This document shows, one piece after another, positions 28,001 through 36,676 of a stretch of DNA of 64,000 bases. The stretch is taken from positions 1 through 64,000 of the forward strand of contig NZ_JAFDVE010000008.1 of NCBI RefSeq assembly GCF_016888005.1, read 5' to 3'. The notes beneath the pieces are model-generated. The model ran no database searches, had not been told where the DNA came from, and worked only from the letters and a program-made list of their open reading frames with translations. The position numbers were made by a program, and so were the translations under genes. The stretch's first letter is position 1. Every line of letters begins with the position of its first letter. The DNA is from Phycicoccus sp. CSK15P-2 (GTDB lineage: Bacteria > Actinomycetota > Actinomycetes > Actinomycetales > Dermatophilaceae).

Positions 28001-28006
28001 TAGGCT
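28001..28006 (+). promoter_or_regulatory. -10 element (leaderless) of acyltransferase gene
   Basis: TAGGCT six bases before the ATG at 28013. Confidence 0.5.
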
Positions 28007-28012
28007 TCCCGC

Positions 28013-29041
28013 ATGGGCGCGACGAGCATCCCCCCGCCACCACCGGCGGTGCGCCGGGTGTTGCACCTCGCCTGGCCACTCGTCGGCGTGGCCGTCACCG
28101 GCCTGCTCGTCCCGGTCGTCGTCGCCGGCGCGTTCCACGCGCTCGTCGACCGCCGCGCCCGGGTCTTCCGGGTCGCCTGCCTCGCCGTCATCCTCGTGTG
28201 GCTCGACATCCGCATCCTCGTCCAGTGCTGGGTCATCTCCGCCGGCCACCCGGACGAACGGTCCGAGGAGTGGCGCGCCGCCCACGAGGACCTCCTCGAG
28301 GCTGCCTTCGACTCCCTCATGTACTACGCCCGCCGCTGGCTCGGCCTCGAGATCCGCCTCACCGACCGGATGCACTTCGGCAGCCGGGACGAGCCGCTCC
28401 TCGCCCTCGCCCGGCACGCCGGCCCGTTCGACTCGCTCGCCGTCGCCTGGCTCATGGCCCGAACCGCGGACCGCGTGCCCCGCATCGTGCTCGCCGAGGC
28501 GCTGCGCTGGGACCCCGCGCTCGACACCATCCTCACCCGGCTCGACTCCTACTTCGTCCCGGCCCGTGGCGGCAGCGACCGGCTCGAAGGCGTCCGCGCG
28601 ATGGCGGCGACGATGGACCGCGACGACGTCCTCGTCCTCTTCCCCGAGGGAGAGAACTGGACGCCCTCGCGACGCACCCGGCTCATCGACCGCCTCCGGG
28701 CCAGTGGCGACGTCCGGCGCGCCGACCGGGCCGAACGCCTCCTCCACGTCCTGCCCCCCAAGACCCGCGGCGCGTGGGCGGCCCGCAGCGCGAGCCCCCG
28801 CGCGGACGTCATGGTGGTCGCCCACGTCGGCTTCGGCGAGCTCTCCTCGGCCCGGATGGTCTGGGACGCGATGCCGTTCTTCGACCGGCCGATGCTCGTC
28901 CGCACCTGGACCTACCGCGCCGCGGACGTGCCCGACGAGCCCGTCGCGTTCGCCGCGTGGCTCGACGAGCGGTGGAGCGAGGTGGACTCCTGGGTCACCG
29001 CCCGGCTCGAGTCCGGAGCGGAGCGTCCGGACGAGGCCTAG
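28013..29041 (+). CDS. PlsC-type lysophospholipid acyltransferase family, membrane-anchored
   Basis: 342 residues. Two N-terminal hydrophobic helices (about 18-40 and 52-72), then an acyltransferase-like domain with HAGPFD (H135, D140) and FPEGEN (210-215). It is longer and more divergent than ordinary PlsC, with an Arg-rich insert (WTPSRRTRLIDRL) after the second motif. Likely transfers an acyl chain to a lipid or lipid-linked acceptor. Its stop overlaps the convergent pheA stop by four bases. Specific substrate unknown. Confidence 0.8.
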   Translation: MGATSIPPPPPAVRRVLHLAWPLVGVAVTGLLVPVVVAGAFHALVDRRARVFRVACLAVILVWLDIRILVQCWVISAGHPDERSEEWRAAHEDLLEAAFDSLMYYARRWLGLEIRLTDRMHFGSRDEPLLALARHAGPFDSLAVAWLMARTADRVPRIVLAEALRWDPALDTILTRLDSYFVPARGGSDRLEGVRAMAATMDRDDVLVLFPEGENWTPSRRTRLIDRLRASGDVRRADRAERLLHVLPPKTRGAWAARSASPRADVMVVAHVGFGELSSARMVWDAMPFFDRPMLVRTWTYRAADVPDEPVAFAAWLDERWSEVDSWVTARLESGAERPDEA

Positions 29042-29967
29042 CCCGACCCGTCGCGGATGGACCCGAGCCAGTCCCGCGCCGCCGCGAAGTCGGCGTCGGC
29101 CGCCCGGGGGGCGATCGTCGCGGCCCGACCGTCCGCGCGTGGGTAGGAGCCCAGGAAGCGCACCTCGGCGCAGATCCGCTTGAGCCCCATGAGCGCCTCG
29201 CCGAGCCGCTCGTCCCGCACGTGACCCTCGACGTCGACGGAGAAGCAGTACGAGCCCATCGACGCCTTCGTGGGCCGCGACTCCAACCGGGTCATGTTGA
29301 TGCCCCGCGCCGCGAACTGCTCGAGCAGCGCGAGGAGACCACCAGCGTGGTCCTCACGCTGGAAGAGGACGACGGTCGTCTTGTCCGCGCCGGTCGGCAC
29401 GGGCATCCACCCCGGACGGGACACGAGGACGAACCGCGTGACCGCCGCCTGCATGTCGCCGATGCCCTCGGCGAGCACCTCGAGCCCGTGCAGACGCGCG
29501 GCCGCCGGGGCGCACACGGCGGCGTCGAAGGGCTGGTCACCGTCCGCGAGGTCGGACGCGGCGGCCGCGGTGGACAGCGTGGGCACGTACGCCGCGTCCG
29601 GGAGCCGCCGCCCCATCCACCCGCGGACCTGGGCCCACGCGTGCGAGTGCGTCCCCACGGCCCGGACGTCCTCCAGCGCGGTGCCCGGAGGGGCGGCGAG
29701 GACGAAGGTGATGGGGACGATGACCTCACCGGTGACGAGGAGCGGGTCACCGCTGGCCAGGGCGTCGAGCGTGGCCGACACCCCGCCCTCGACGGAGTTC
29801 TCGATGGGCACCATCGCGCCGTCGACGTCACCGCAGCGCACCGCCGCGAGCGCGGCGTCGACCGAGCCGAACGCCACCCGCCGGGCCCGCTCGGCCGGAC
29901 GCCACTGGTCGAGGGCCATCGACGTGAAGGTGCCGTCGGGGCCCAGATAGCCGATCCGGGTGCTCAT
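29038..29967 (-). CDS. pheA: Prephenate dehydratase
   Basis: 309 residues. Makes phenylpyruvate in phenylalanine synthesis. Seen: GYLGPDGTFT at the N-terminus, PIENS (54-58), catalytic TRF (177-179), then an ACT regulatory domain with LESRPTK (from 228) that binds Phe for feedback inhibition. Monofunctional, with no chorismate mutase domain. The ATG at 29967 overlaps the stop of a 13-codon upstream ORF (29964-30005) by ATGA, so its translation is probably coupled to that ORF. Confidence 0.95.
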   Translation of the reverse strand: MSTRIGYLGPDGTFTSMALDQWRPAERARRVAFGSVDAALAAVRCGDVDGAMVPIENSVEGGVSATLDALASGDPLLVTGEVIVPITFVLAAPPGTALEDVRAVGTHSHAWAQVRGWMGRRLPDAAYVPTLSTAAAASDLADGDQPFDAAVCAPAAARLHGLEVLAEGIGDMQAAVTRFVLVSRPGWMPVPTGADKTTVVLFQREDHAGGLLALLEQFAARGINMTRLESRPTKASMGSYCFSVDVEGHVRDERLGEALMGLKRICAEVRFLGSYPRADGRAATIAPRAADADFAAARDWLGSIRDGSG

Positions 29968-30005
29968 CGGGAGTCCTGTCCGGTGCGGTCCGCCGCGAGG
30001 TCCAT
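29964..30005 (-). CDS. Leaderless 13-residue upstream ORF coupled to pheA
   Basis: Encodes MDLAADRTGQDSR. Its ATG has TAGCCT exactly seven bases upstream, and its TGA overlaps the pheA ATG (ATGA). It has no Phe codons, so classical Phe attenuation is not indicated; a re-initiation leader is more likely. Alternatively pheA starts are misread and the ORF is chance. Confidence 0.5.
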   Translation of the reverse strand: MDLAADRTGQDSR

Positions 30006-30010
30006 GCGGT

Positions 30011-31273
30011 TCAGGCTAGGCGGGCGGGCTCGGCGGCGGAGGTGTGTCCCATCTCCGGCGCGGCGGCCTCCGGCTCGGCCCGGACGACCCACCAGAGCAG
30101 CCACAGCGCGGCCAGCCCGCCGAACACGTCGGCGTTCTGCAGGACCCGCCCCGGCCACTCCGGCCAGTCGGTGGCGAGCCAGTCGATGCCCCACCACGGC
30201 AGCCGCATGAGGAAGAACGCCGTCACGCCGAGCCCGGCCCACAGGCGGCGCCGGTCCCGCCAGGGCTCGGCACCGAGCAGCGCGAGTGCGACGACGACCA
30301 CCCAGTGGAAGTGGTGCACCCAGGCCACCGGGGACAGCAGGCAGGCCAGCAGCCCCACGACGGCGACCTCGCCCATCGGGTCGGCGCGCCGGTACATCCG
30401 CCGCGCGAGGCCGAACCCTGCGACGGCGACGACCGCGACGAGAACGAGCCAGAGCACGGTGCCACCGAGGCCGTCGAGGCCCATCCGCAGAAGGAAGCCG
30501 CGCATCGACTGGTTCGCCGTCCCCGCGTTCGGGCCGAGCCGGTCGCTGTCCTGCAAGGCGCCGAGCCAGAACGCCCACGAGGCCGACGGCAGCGCCACCG
30601 CCGCCAGAACGGTGACAGCCGCGGCCGTGCCGACCGCCGTCGCGGCCTCGCGCCAGCAACGGGTGACGAGGAAGTGCACGACGAAGACACCGGGCGTGAG
30701 CTTGACGGCCATCGCCAGGCCGATGAGCACGCCCTGCGGGACCCGGCGCAGCAACCGCGGCCGCGGCCGGACGAGGTCGAGGACGACAGCGAGCACGAGG
30801 AAGGCGTTGACCTGGCCGAAGCGGATGCCGTCGCTGACCGGGTGCAGCCAGATCATCGGCGCGGCCACCGTCGCGAGCGCCACCGGTGTCCAGGTCCCGG
30901 CCCGTTGCAGCATCGGCCGCGCGGCCAGCCACACGACGAGGGTCGTCGCGGCCACCTGGCCGGCCGTCCACAGCCATCCGACGACCCCGAAGGGCAGCAG
31001 CGCGAGCGGCACGGCGAGGAACGCCGCGAAGGGCGGGTAGGTGAACGGCAGCAGCTGCGGCGGCTCGGTGAGCGTGCCGTACACCGGCCGCCCGGTGAGC
31101 AGCGAGACCCCGGCCGACCGGTAGACGTCGACGTCGACCTGCCACTGGTCGAGCGGCCAGAAGACGAGGTAGCGCAGCGCGGCCGGCGTCGCCGCCAGGG
31201 CGACGAGCACGACGAGCAGCCCCCAGCGCCAGCGCGGCACCGGTGGGGCGTCGGTCACGCTCCGGGGATCCAC
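30011..31273 (-). CDS. GT87/DUF2029-type membrane glycosyltransferase
   Basis: 420 residues, about ten hydrophobic helices. The GT-C pattern is seen: an acidic first loop (DQWQVDVDVYRSAG), then PFTYPPFAAFLAVPLALLP and VKLTPGVFVVHFLVTR, which are usual in DUF2029 alpha-mannosyltransferases using polyprenyl-phosphate mannose. A C-terminal HHFHW segment follows. Start GTG at 31273 is chosen, with GTG 31258 as an alternative. The pheA upstream promoter lies in its last codons. Probably builds a lipoglycan or mannan outside the membrane; the sugar is inferred from the family. Confidence 0.82.
   Translation of the reverse strand: MDPRSVTDAPPVPRWRWGLLVVLVALAATPAALRYLVFWPLDQWQVDVDVYRSAGVSLLTGRPVYGTLTEPPQLLPFTYPPFAAFLAVPLALLPFGVVGWLWTAGQVAATTLVVWLAARPMLQRAGTWTPVALATVAAPMIWLHPVSDGIRFGQVNAFLVLAVVLDLVRPRPRLLRRVPQGVLIGLAMAVKLTPGVFVVHFLVTRCWREAATAVGTAAAVTVLAAVALPSASWAFWLGALQDSDRLGPNAGTANQSMRGFLLRMGLDGLGGTVLWLVLVAVVAVAGFGLARRMYRRADPMGEVAVVGLLACLLSPVAWVHHFHWVVVVALALLGAEPWRDRRRLWAGLGVTAFFLMRLPWWGIDWLATDWPEWPGRVLQNADVFGGLAALWLLWWVVRAEPEAAAPEMGHTSAAEPARLA
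30013..30018 (-). promoter_or_regulatory. -10 element of the pheA upstream ORF
   Basis: TAGCCT on the minus strand, seven bases before the ATG at 30005, lying inside the end of the GT87-type gene. Confidence 0.45.
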
Positions 31274-31296
31274 CCATCCATTGTGACGTCGTTGCG

Positions 31297-31302
31297 TACC
31301 CT
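31297..31302 (+). promoter_or_regulatory. -10 element (leaderless) of the membrane protein gene
   Basis: TACCCT seven bases before the GTG at 31310; this decides between the GTG codons at 31283 and 31310. Confidence 0.5.
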
Positions 31303-31309
31303 GTCCGGC

Positions 31310-33484
31310 GTGACCCGCAGAGCCCTCGCCCTGGCGCTGGCCCTCGTGGCAGTGCTCGCCGGTCTCGGGGTCACCGCCGCCTCCTCGGGCGCCACCCCCC
31401 GGGCCGCGGCGGAACCGGCCGGAGCGGTCGTCCTCATCGGCACCGGTGGCATCAGCTGGTCCGACATCGACGAGGAGAGCACGCCCAACCTCTGGCTCCT
31501 CCTGCGGGACGGCTCGTCCGCCGCGCTGGCCGCCCGGTCCGTCTACTCCAACACCTGCCCCGTCGACGGCTGGCTCGGGCTGTCCGCAGGCACTCGCGCG
31601 GCCGCCCCGCGCGAGGGCGACACCGACGACGCGGCCGACCGCGCGTGCACCGGCCCGCCGAGCGTCGTCTCCGGCCAAGTCGCCGAGTGGGGCGAGTACG
31701 AGCGGGCCGCCCGCGCCACGAGCTTCGACGCCCCCCTCGGGCTGCTCGCCGAGCAGGCCGAGGACGCCGGGGTGTGCGTCCGGTCCGTGGGGCGGTACGC
31801 CGCGGCCGGTGGTGCACTGCCGGACGGCTCGATCGCGCGCTGGAGCGACTTCGACCCCGACTCGCTCCTCGTCGACCTCAACGCCTGCCCCGTGACACTC
31901 GTCGACGTCGGCGTCGTCCGCGACTCGGAGGACCTGCCCGAGGGCGAGTTCGCCGAGCAGACACGCGCCGAGCAGGTGCGCACCATCGACAGCCGGATCG
32001 GTGCGGTGGTCGAGGCGGGCCCGAACGGAGCCGACTTCGTCGTCGCGAGCCTGGCCGACGCCGGCCGCTCCGAGCGGCTGCGGCTCGTCGTCGCCCGCGG
32101 TCCGCACTTCGGCCCCGGCACGCTCGTGTCGCGGTCGACGCGTCAGGTCGGGCTCGCCCAGTCGCCCGACCTCACGGCGACCGTGCTGCAGGGGGTCGGT
32201 CTGGACGTCCCCGACTCGGTCGCGGGCGCCGCCCTCACGAGCAACCCCGCCCCGGACAACTCGGAGCGGCGCGCGGCCTCGCGCCTGCAGACGCTGCGCG
32301 ACTTCGACGAGTCGAGCCACGACGTCCACGACCTCGTCGAGCCGTTCTTCCAGGTCTTCGCGTACGGCCAGCTCGTCGTCTACCTCCTCGTGCTCCTCGT
32401 GTGGAAGGGTCGGATCGGCTCGGAACGGACCCGCACCGCCGTGCTGTCCCGGGTACGCACGCTCTCGGTCGCGGCGGCCGCCGTCCCCGTGTCGACCTTC
32501 CTCGCCAACCTCGCGCCCTGGTGGCGTTTCCCCGTCGAGATGGTCGCCCTCGTCGCCGTCGTGGGGGCGTTCGTCGCCGTCATCGCGACCGCGGCGCTCA
32601 AGGGGCCGTGGCGGTACTGGGCGCTCGGCCCGATGGCGTTCGTCGCGGCTGTCACGATGGCGGTCCTCGTCGTCGACATCGTCACCGGCTCACGGCTCCA
32701 GCTGTCCTCGCTCATGGGCCTGCAGCCCGTCGTCGCCGGCCGCTTCTACGGGATCGGCAACCCCACGTTCGCGCTCTTCGCCACGGCCTCGATCCTCCTC
32801 GCGACCGCGGTGTCGTCGGCGCTGGTCCTCGGCGGCCGGCGGAAGGCGGCGGCGATCGCGGTCACCGTCATCGGGCTCGTCGCGCTCGCCATCGACGCCG
32901 CCCCCGTCTGGGGCGCCGACGGAGGAGGCCCGCCGGCGCTCGTCCCGGGGATCGTCTCGCTGCTCCTCGCCGTCCTCGGGATGCAGATGACCTTCCGCCG
33001 CGCCCTGGCCGTGGCCCTCGGCGTCGTCCTGCTGTTCTTCGCGGTCGCGGGTCTGGACTGGCTGCGCGACCCGGCCGACCGCACGCACCTCGGACGGTTC
33101 ATCCAGGCGATGATCGACGGCACGGCCACGGACATCGTCCTGCGCAAGGGCGAGCAGAACCTCGAGCTCATCCGGGAGACGGCCCCGCTCAGCTACCTCG
33201 TGCCGGTCGCCATCCTCGTCCTCGCGGTCGTCCTCGCGCGGCCGACCTCCTGGGGGTCGCGCGCGCTGCGACGCTCGGCCGAGCAGGGGCCGACGCTGCG
33301 AGCGGGTCTCGTGGCGCTGCTCCTCACGCTGACGATCGGGTTCGCGGTCAACGACTCGGGCATCGCCATCCCCGCGGTGGGCGCGGCCCTGGCCGTCCCG
33401 CTCATCGTGTCGGTGACGGCGGCGACCCTGCTCGACGAGGCACGAGAGGTCTCCCCGACCCGCGCCGGGCGACGCCGGCGCTGA
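31310..33484 (+). CDS. Membrane protein with degenerate alkaline-phosphatase-like ectodomain
   Basis: 724 residues. Signal-like N-terminus (ALALALALVAVLAGLGVTAA), then about 330 extracytoplasmic residues beginning VVLIGTGGISWSDI, which resembles the first strand of alkaline-phosphatase/sulfatase folds but lacks clear metal ligands. About nine to ten helices follow, with YGIGNPTFALFATASILL in the middle, and a short basic tail. Sits between two GT-C glycosyltransferase genes, suggesting a role in building or moving a cell-surface polymer. It overlaps the convergent gene by 83 bases. Function unknown. Confidence 0.75.
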   Translation: MTRRALALALALVAVLAGLGVTAASSGATPRAAAEPAGAVVLIGTGGISWSDIDEESTPNLWLLLRDGSSAALAARSVYSNTCPVDGWLGLSAGTRAAAPREGDTDDAADRACTGPPSVVSGQVAEWGEYERAARATSFDAPLGLLAEQAEDAGVCVRSVGRYAAAGGALPDGSIARWSDFDPDSLLVDLNACPVTLVDVGVVRDSEDLPEGEFAEQTRAEQVRTIDSRIGAVVEAGPNGADFVVASLADAGRSERLRLVVARGPHFGPGTLVSRSTRQVGLAQSPDLTATVLQGVGLDVPDSVAGAALTSNPAPDNSERRAASRLQTLRDFDESSHDVHDLVEPFFQVFAYGQLVVYLLVLLVWKGRIGSERTRTAVLSRVRTLSVAAAAVPVSTFLANLAPWWRFPVEMVALVAVVGAFVAVIATAALKGPWRYWALGPMAFVAAVTMAVLVVDIVTGSRLQLSSLMGLQPVVAGRFYGIGNPTFALFATASILLATAVSSALVLGGRRKAAAIAVTVIGLVALAIDAAPVWGADGGGPPALVPGIVSLLLAVLGMQMTFRRALAVALGVVLLFFAVAGLDWLRDPADRTHLGRFIQAMIDGTATDIVLRKGEQNLELIRETAPLSYLVPVAILVLAVVLARPTSWGSRALRRSAEQGPTLRAGLVALLLTLTIGFAVNDSGIAIPAVGAALAVPLIVSVTAATLLDEAREVSPTRAGRRRR

Positions 33485-34916
33485 GCACCAGGGCCAGCAC
33501 CCACACCGCGAGGACGAGCCACGGCGCCGCCGAGCGACGGAACCCGAGGGTCAGCTCCTCGACGGCGGGTGTCATCCCGAGCACCCGGCCCGGGACGTAG
33601 GCGAGGGCTGCGACGGTGGTCCGTGCCAGGGCGACGAGGTCGGCCCCGCCCGCGAGCGCCGCGGGGAGCGCCGCCCACACGAGGATGTCGTACCAGGGCA
33701 GCGAGTAGGAGGCGGCGAGCACGTAGGCGAGCTCCAGCGCGGCGAGGGCCGGGAGGGTGACGAGGGCGAGGGAGGCCTCGGCCGTCGTGTCGGTCGGGTC
33801 CGACGGGGCAGCAGCGTCCGACGGGGCGGAGGGGTGCAGCAGCCGCCACAGGGCCACGAGGAGGACGACGGCGAGCAGCGCCGCACCGGCCGAGATGAGC
33901 GTGCGGGTCGAGAAGGGGCCGACCGTCCCGCCGAGTCCTTCGAGCAGTGGCCTCCACGGCGTCGCGAGCGACACCGCCTGGCGCGACCGGCCGAGCTGGT
34001 CGTAGACGTGCGTCCCGGCCCACAGATGGAGCGGGACCGCCGCCAGAGCCATCCCGACGACGACCGTGAGGAGGCGGTGGGCGGCCGTCCGCGGCCCGGC
34101 AAGCAGCCACCAGGCCGCGGCGAGAGCGAGCGCCGCGACCGCGTACGTCGCCTTCGCCGAGCCGGCGAGCCCGACGAGCGCCCCGGCCCCGAGCGCACCC
34201 GAGGCCTCGGGCAGGCGGACCGCCACGACGACCGCCGCGAGGACGAGTGCTGCGGCGACGACGTCCACGTGCGCCCCGAGGACGCCGACGCCGAGCACGA
34301 GCGGGTTGAGGGTCCACAGGACGTCGACCCGGGCGTGCCGCTCCACGGGGAGGACGGAGCGCAGTGCGGCGCGCACCGCGAGCCAGGACAGCACGACGAG
34401 CACCTGCCACATCCACACGCCCTCGCGGAGCGAGTCCCCGCCCACCCAGGCCGAGAGTGCGTGCAGCAGCGTGGCGAACGGGCCGTAGACGCTCGGCTCC
34501 TCCGTCCACGGCGCCTCGACGCGGCTCGTCACGGGGTCGGCACCACCGGCCCAGGCAGCGGGCGCCTCGACCCAGGGGTCCCCGCCCGTGACGAGGATGC
34601 GTCCGTAGGCGAGGTAGCTGATGTGGTCGGCGGAGCCGAACGGTGCGGTGAGCAGGGCGAGCACGCCGACGGCGCCGGGGACCCGCCATCCGCGCAACGC
34701 GGGGGCCGGCCCGCGCAGGCCGAGGTACACGGCCGCGGCCCCGGCGAGGTAGGCGGCCCACAGGACGGCCGTGACGACGCCGGGGCCGAGGTCGACCGGG
34801 ACGAGCGGCCCGGGCGCCCAGCCGCGCGGGAGGAGGTCGGGCTGGGCCGCGTTGGGGCGGCTCGCGCCGACGAGGAGCAGCAGCCCCAGCGAGACGACGA
34901 GCAGGGCCCGGCGCAC
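33402..34916 (-). CDS. GT-C family glycosyltransferase (MptB-like)
   Basis: 504 residues, about 12 hydrophobic helices. The first loop FGSADHISYLAYGRILVTGG is the acidic motif region of polyprenol-phosphate-mannose-dependent mannosyltransferases such as MptA/MptB, followed by DPWVEAPAAW. It probably extends a mannan core outside the membrane. The start GTG at 34916 is the first good codon before the hydrophobic N-terminus. It follows the GT2 gene by 32 bases in an operon with DUF5926. Assignment to MptB proper is not certain. Confidence 0.78.
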   Translation of the reverse strand: MRRALLVVSLGLLLLVGASRPNAAQPDLLPRGWAPGPLVPVDLGPGVVTAVLWAAYLAGAAAVYLGLRGPAPALRGWRVPGAVGVLALLTAPFGSADHISYLAYGRILVTGGDPWVEAPAAWAGGADPVTSRVEAPWTEEPSVYGPFATLLHALSAWVGGDSLREGVWMWQVLVVLSWLAVRAALRSVLPVERHARVDVLWTLNPLVLGVGVLGAHVDVVAAALVLAAVVVAVRLPEASGALGAGALVGLAGSAKATYAVAALALAAAWWLLAGPRTAAHRLLTVVVGMALAAVPLHLWAGTHVYDQLGRSRQAVSLATPWRPLLEGLGGTVGPFSTRTLISAGAALLAVVLLVALWRLLHPSAPSDAAAPSDPTDTTAEASLALVTLPALAALELAYVLAASYSLPWYDILVWAALPAALAGGADLVALARTTVAALAYVPGRVLGMTPAVEELTLGFRRSAAPWLVLAVWVLALVLSAGVARRGSGRPLVPRRAGSPPSPTR

Positions 34917-34948
34917 GCCGTCGGTGCGCCCGGGCGGACGCGGTGCGC

Positions 34949-35668
34949 TCAGGCCCGGTGCCACGGGCGCCACCCGCGCCGGACGAGGGCCAGCCACACG
35001 TCGCGGTACTGCGCGGCGCGGTGCAGCTGCCCGCGCCAGTCCGCGCCGCTGACCCGGTGCTGCAGCTCGCACGGCACCTCGAGGACGGTCAGCCCGGCCC
35101 GCAGGACGTCGACCGTGAGGGCCGTCTCGACCCCCCAGCCGCGGGCGAGCGGCGCCGCGGCGGTGGCGGCCTGCGGGGACAGGCATCGCATGCCCGACAG
35201 GGGCTGGACGGGCCGGAAGCCGGTGAGCCGCTCGATGCCGTCGCGGGCCAGCCGGACGACGAGGCCCCGCCCGCCACCGGCCGTGATCTGGGCCGGGAGC
35301 GTGGCGATCGTCATCGCGGCCTCTCCGGCCAGGACGGCGTCGGCGAGGACTCCGAGGTTCGCGGCGGTGTCCTGCAGGTCGCCGTCGACGAAGAGCAGCG
35401 CCGCGGGCTCCTCGCCGGCGTCCCCCTCGAGTGCGCGCAGGTGGGCGATGCCGGTCTCCAGGGCGGCGGCCTTGCCCCGGTTGCGCTCGTGCCGCACGAC
35501 GTCCGCCCCGGCTTCCCGCGCGACCCGGGAGGTGTCGTCGGTGCTGCCGTCGTCGACGACCACGACCCGCCCGACACCGGTGAGGGCCGCCACGGCCTGC
35601 ACGGTCGCGGCGATCCGGTCGGCCTCGTCCTTGCACGGGACGACGGCCGCGACCCGGGCGGGGGCCAT
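34949..35668 (-). CDS. Family 2 glycosyltransferase
   Basis: 239 residues. GT-A fold: nucleotide-binding VVVVDDGSTDDT near 38-49, then FVDGDLQD supplying the DxD-type metal site, and a C-terminal QYRDVWLALVRRGW tail. No membrane helix. It resembles polyprenyl-phosphate sugar synthases and glucosyl-3-phosphoglycerate synthases; next to a GT-C gene, supply of a lipid-linked sugar is plausible. The ATG at 35668 shares one base with the DUF5926 stop (TGATG). Confidence 0.82.
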   Translation of the reverse strand: MAPARVAAVVPCKDEADRIAATVQAVAALTGVGRVVVVDDGSTDDTSRVAREAGADVVRHERNRGKAAALETGIAHLRALEGDAGEEPAALLFVDGDLQDTAANLGVLADAVLAGEAAMTIATLPAQITAGGGRGLVVRLARDGIERLTGFRPVQPLSGMRCLSPQAATAAAPLARGWGVETALTVDVLRAGLTVLEVPCELQHRVSGADWRGQLHRAAQYRDVWLALVRRGWRPWHRA

Positions 35669-36555
35669 CAGCGGAGCGTGACCTGACGGCTGAGGAGACC
35701 GGACCGGGCGCGGCGCTCCTCCGGGGTGAGGGCGGAGTCGGTGAGGGCGGCCCGGTAGCGCTCGACCCAGGCGGCGACGGCGTCCTCGTGGTCGGCGGCC
35801 TCGAGCGCGGGGTCGAGGTCCCAGACGGGGACGAGCAGCCCGCCGGCACGGAACGCGCCGAGCAGGCGGGTGTCGCCGCCGAGGGTGTCGTCGCCCGCCG
35901 CATGGAGCCGGGCGAGGGCGTCGGTGGCGGGGTCCTCGTCGTCGGGCAGCACGAGGCGGATGTGGGTGCGCTCACCGATCCGGACCCAGTACGCCGACGG
36001 CGCGGACGTCATCGCGACGGTGGGGACCAGGGTGGCGTTGGCCCGCTCGAGGGAGTCCTTGGCCTCTCCCTCGAGCTCCTGGTCCGCGACCCAGAAGTCG
36101 AAGCCCTCGTGGACGGTGACCTCGAAGGCGGAGTCGTCGGTCAGGAGGTCCTGCAGGCGGGGGCTGTCGGCGGTGACCTGCGGCACGGTGGTCACCGGGT
36201 GGCCCTCCTCGGCCGCGAGCGCCGCGAGGAGCTGGGCCGCGAGGTCACGGGAGGCGTCCCCGCTGGAGTTGCCGGCCTGGGTGCCGATGAGGACGGTGCC
36301 GTCGGCGCGGTGCAGCCCGGGCCAGGCGAGCGGCAGGACCGTGGCGACGGTGACCTCCTGCGGGGCGCCGTCCGGCACGTGCTCCAGCCGGACCGTGACG
36401 ACGGCGGTCGCCGCGGGGAGGATCTCGCGCATCGCGACCCAGTCGGTCTCGTTCGGCAGGCCCGCGAACGGACGCGGCTCGAACGGCGCCGGCTTCGGAC
36501 GTGCGGGACGGGAGGCGCGGTCGCTACCGCGCTGACGACGAGATGCCTTGCCCAT
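35668..36555 (-). CDS. DUF5926 family protein
   Basis: 295 residues. Starts with MGKASRRQRG, a basic head typical of this actinobacterial family, then a globular acidic protein without membrane segments or catalytic motifs I recognise. The ATG at 36555 is chosen because TAGGGT lies seven bases upstream (leaderless) and because the basic head matches family starts. Heads an operon with the GT2 and GT-C genes. Function unknown. Confidence 0.8.
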   Translation of the reverse strand: MGKASRRQRGSDRASRPARPKPAPFEPRPFAGLPNETDWVAMREILPAATAVVTVRLEHVPDGAPQEVTVATVLPLAWPGLHRADGTVLIGTQAGNSSGDASRDLAAQLLAALAAEEGHPVTTVPQVTADSPRLQDLLTDDSAFEVTVHEGFDFWVADQELEGEAKDSLERANATLVPTVAMTSAPSAYWVRIGERTHIRLVLPDDEDPATDALARLHAAGDDTLGGDTRLLGAFRAGGLLVPVWDLDPALEAADHEDAVAAWVERYRAALTDSALTPEERRARSGLLSRQVTLR

Positions 36556-36562
36556 GCGCGCC

Positions 36563-36568
36563 ACCCTA
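36563..36568 (-). promoter_or_regulatory. -10 element (leaderless) of DUF5926 operon
   Basis: TAGGGT on the minus strand, seven bases before the ATG at 36555. Confidence 0.5.
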
Positions 36569-36676
36569 GTGGGACCGCAGGAGGGCACGAGACCCCGGTT
36601 CGTCGACGAAACCCCGCATCGGAACCCGGGTCCGAGGCACATCTCGGGGTGGCCCCGAGGGGTACGCAGGGGTGGG

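Noticed and set aside
27310-28010. Small ORFs containing repeated EHMYVCSG or EHVDV peptides
   Set aside because: They arise from the DNA repeat family in several frames and both strands, without ribosome sites or consistent codon use.
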